Positions 6,767 to 8,374 of a DNA stretch of 8,374 bases are shown piece after piece. Numbering within the stretch: position 1 is the first letter of the stretch; each line of letters starts with the position of its first letter. The stretch spans positions 1 to 8,374 of the forward strand of contig JALRDI010000195.1 in assembly GCA_023257035.1 (NCBI GenBank), given 5' to 3'. This DNA is from Ilumatobacteraceae bacterium. GTDB lineage: Bacteria > Actinomycetota > Acidimicrobiia > Acidimicrobiales > Ilumatobacteraceae. Both the position numbers and the translations under genes were made by a program. The notes under the pieces were generated by a model. The model worked only from the letters and a program-made list of their open reading frames with translations, was not told the DNA's origin and did not search any database.

Positions 6767-7024
6767 GTGCTCGATACGCCGCTCAAATTGCACCCTTCGG
6801 TAGCGCTACGCCCCGAACCGTTTGGCGCACTTGCGTACCACTACGACAACCGACGGCTGATCTTCTTGAAACATCCTTCAATCGTCGATGTTGTGAAAGA
6901 CCTTGGTGATCATCCCGACCTCCAGTCGACGCTGTCTGCGCACGGCATCGCAGAACATCAGTGGGATGCATATGACAAGGCCATTTGCTCGCTCATCGAA
7001 TCTGATGTGGTGGTACAGCGGTGA
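6767..7024 (+). CDS. mftB: Mycofactocin precursor-recognition chaperone MftB
   Basis: Small protein of 85 residues, a usual size for MftB. It has the fold class of RiPP recognition elements (PqqD-like winged helix): it binds the MftA leader and presents the peptide to MftC. Recognisable conserved stretches are ALRPEPFGALAYHYDNRRL (13-31) and the FLKHPSIVDVV block (33-43), followed by an amphipathic helix region and a basic end VVVQR. The start is GTG at 6767, 13 bases past the mftA stop; there is no ATG nearby in frame and no clear Shine-Dalgarno, so translation is probably coupled to mftA. The stop (7022-7024) overlaps the GTG of mftC by four bases (GTGA), which implies coupled, roughly matched production of chaperone and enzyme. 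Confidence 0.93.
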   Translation: MLDTPLKLHPSVALRPEPFGALAYHYDNRRLIFLKHPSIVDVVKDLGDHPDLQSTLSAHGIAEHQWDAYDKAICSLIESDVVVQR

Positions 7025-8136
7025 CCGCTCTCACCGATCGCATGAAAGACGGGCTTGATGCACCGATCTGCATCACCTGGGAATTGACCTACTCGTGCAA
7101 CCTGTCGTGTGTGCACTGCCTCTCATCGTCGGGACGCCGCGATCCAAAAGAACTCACGACCGAAGAGGCGTTCCACGTCATCGATGAACTTCGTGAAATG
7201 CAGGTGTTCTACGTCAACATCGGTGGTGGGGAACCAATGATTCGACGAGACTTCTTCGACATCGTCGAATATGCAACGACGAGTGGCGTCGGCGTGAAGT
7301 TCTCCACGAATGGCACCTATATCGACGCGGCAACTGCACAGCGTCTCGCTTCGATGGACTATCTCGATATTCAGATCAGCCTCGACGGCGCAGATGCTGC
7401 GACCAACGATGCCATCCGCGGCGAGGGTTCATACGACACTGCAATGGCAGCAATGCGTCACCTCAAAGATGCAGGTTTTGGTGAGTTCAAGATCTCTGTT
7501 GTCGTGACTCGCCACAACATTTCACAACTTGATGAGTTCAAGGCAATTGCCGATGAATTTGGCGCTCAACTGCGAATCACCCGTCTAAGGCCCTCTGGGC
7601 GAGCCGTCGACACGTGGCATGAACTTCATCCAACTCTCGACCAGCAACGCGATCTTCATCAGTGGTTGCTCAGCCATGGTGAGAACGTGCTCACAGGTGA
7701 TTCGTTCTTCCATCTCAACGCCCTTGGTGACAGCCTCCCGGGGCTCAACCTCTGCGGTGCTGGACGGGTCGTTTGTTTGATTGATCCGATCGGAGATGTC
7801 TACGCCTGCCCGTTTGTTATCCATGACGAATTTCTCGCAGGCAATGTTCGTGACAGCGGAGGGTTTGCTGGTGTGTGGCGGACGAGCGACTGCTTCAGCG
7901 AACTTCGCGGGCCTCAATCGGCTGGAGCGTGTGCATCCTGTGGTTCATGGGACGCCTGCCAGGGTGGTTGTATGGCCGCCAAGTTCTTTACTGGTCTGCC
8001 ACTCGACGGCCCCGACCCAGAATGCGTCGGCGGCGACGGTGAGCATGCGCTCGCATCAGCGGGAACAATTCCACGGCCAAGTGGTGATCATTCGAAACCA
8101 GTTGCTGTCACACTTGGCCGCCGCACCAACGCATGA
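7021..8136 (+). CDS. mftC: Mycofactocin radical SAM/SPASM maturase MftC
   Basis: Radical S-adenosylmethionine enzyme of 371 residues. The cluster motif CxxxCxxC is C26-C30-C33 (SCNLSCVHC), and the SAM-binding GGGEP is at 68-72. A SPASM domain near the C-terminus supplies ligands for extra iron-sulfur clusters: C245, C263 (in IGDVYACPF), then C304, C307, C313 and C317 (ACASCGSWDACQGGC), and C335. In studied species MftC oxidatively decarboxylates the C-terminal Tyr of MftA and then cross-links it to the neighbouring Val, using MftB to hold the substrate. The residues after 345 are a low-complexity tail that looks dispensable. The start is GTG at 7021, overlapping mftB by four bases. The stop TGA (8134-8136) overlaps the next gene's ATG (8133). 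All catalytic cysteines are present, so it should be active. Confidence 0.95.
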   Translation: MTALTDRMKDGLDAPICITWELTYSCNLSCVHCLSSSGRRDPKELTTEEAFHVIDELREMQVFYVNIGGGEPMIRRDFFDIVEYATTSGVGVKFSTNGTYIDAATAQRLASMDYLDIQISLDGADAATNDAIRGEGSYDTAMAAMRHLKDAGFGEFKISVVVTRHNISQLDEFKAIADEFGAQLRITRLRPSGRAVDTWHELHPTLDQQRDLHQWLLSHGENVLTGDSFFHLNALGDSLPGLNLCGAGRVVCLIDPIGDVYACPFVIHDEFLAGNVRDSGGFAGVWRTSDCFSELRGPQSAGACASCGSWDACQGGCMAAKFFTGLPLDGPDPECVGGDGEHALASAGTIPRPSGDHSKPVAVTLGRRTNA

Positions 8137-8374
8137 TCTGGGCTCTCGTCATTATCGGCGCCTACGCGGCTGGAACGTTTCCGAGCGCAATTCTCGTTGC
8201 CCGAGCGGCCGGGGTCGACATCACCTCGGTCGGCTCAGGCAACCCAGGAGCAGCAAACATCACTCGCAATCTGGGCTGGAAACGGGGAGCCTTGGTATTC
8301 GCCCTTGACGGCGCTAAGGGCGCGTTGGGTGCTGCCGTTGGACTCGTCGTCGATGGCCGTCCACTCGCATACCT
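8133..8374 (+). CDS. PlsY-like glycerol-3-phosphate acyltransferase, 3' end cut off by the window edge
   Basis: Only the first 80 codons are in the window. The N-terminus is a hydrophobic helix (residues 2-24, WALVIIGAYAAGTFPSAILV), followed by GSGNPGAANITRNLG (34-48), the signature of PlsY acyltransferases that accounts for the phosphate/acyl-phosphate binding loop, then a second hydrophobic stretch with ALDGAKG (57-63), another PlsY landmark. PlsY is an integral membrane enzyme that moves an acyl group from acyl-phosphate to glycerol-3-phosphate, the first step of phospholipid synthesis. The ATG at 8133 overlaps the mftC stop as ATGA, so it is probably translated by reinitiation after mftC. 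Whether it is the genome's main PlsY or a specialised paralog tied to mycofactocin cannot be decided here. Confidence 0.88.
   Translation, partial: MIWALVIIGAYAAGTFPSAILVARAAGVDITSVGSGNPGAANITRNLGWKRGALVFALDGAKGALGAAVGLVVDGRPLAY

Noticed and set aside
7781..8308. A 175-codon plus-strand open frame overlapping mftC and the plsY-like gene
   Set aside because: It is out of frame with both, and both of those carry clear family motifs; no domain is seen in the alternative frame.

Overview
This window comes from a moderately GC-rich genome, most likely an actinobacterium (Actinomycetota). The strongest clue is a mycofactocin biosynthesis locus placed next to an alcohol dehydrogenase of the NDMA-dependent type, a combination typical of that phylum. 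The second-type (archaeal/rickettsial-like) valyl-tRNA synthetase and the general protein style suggest the Acidimicrobiia/Ilumatobacter group, but that finer placement is inference from memory. Coding density is very high. No tRNA, rRNA, CRISPR array, insertion sequence or origin was seen.

Layout. (1) Positions 1-3542, + strand: the 3' three-quarters or more of valS, then after 7 bases a LytR-CpsA-Psr (LCP) cell-wall ligase gene. (2) Positions 3529-6518, - strand: a three-gene cluster read right to left, made of an NDMA-dependent zinc alcohol dehydrogenase (6518-5391), a MoxR-type AAA+ ATPase (5375-4446) and a von Willebrand A (VWA) domain protein (4401-3529). The VWA gene converges on the LCP gene and overlaps it by 14 bases. 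(3) Positions 6519-6627: a 109-base divergent control region. (4) Positions 6628 to the right edge, + strand: mftA (a 41-residue mycofactocin precursor ending in IDGMCGVY), mftB, mftC, and the start of a plsY-like acyltransferase gene. mftB/mftC and mftC/plsY are each joined by 4-base stop/start overlaps.

How the genes fit together. MftA is the ribosomally made precursor. MftB is its recognition chaperone. MftC is the radical SAM/SPASM enzyme that modifies the C-terminal Val-Tyr, the first step towards the redox cofactor mycofactocin. The divergent alcohol dehydrogenase belongs to the family that holds its NAD tightly and is thought to hand electrons to mycofactocin, so the two divergent operons look like the maker and the user of one cofactor. 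The AAA+/VWA pair behind the dehydrogenase recalls MoxR/CoxD-CoxE-type maturation chaperones and may activate the dehydrogenase. That is inference, and it is the most interesting lead here. mftD, mftE, mftF and mftR are not in the window. The place where mftD might be expected is taken by the plsY-like gene.

Regulatory points. mftA has no Shine-Dalgarno sequence but has a TACCAT (TAnnnT) -10 box spaced so that transcription would start on the A of its ATG, which suggests a leaderless mRNA. The dehydrogenase has a clear AGGGGG ribosome binding site. The MoxR/VWA gene junction is unusually rich in inverted repeats.
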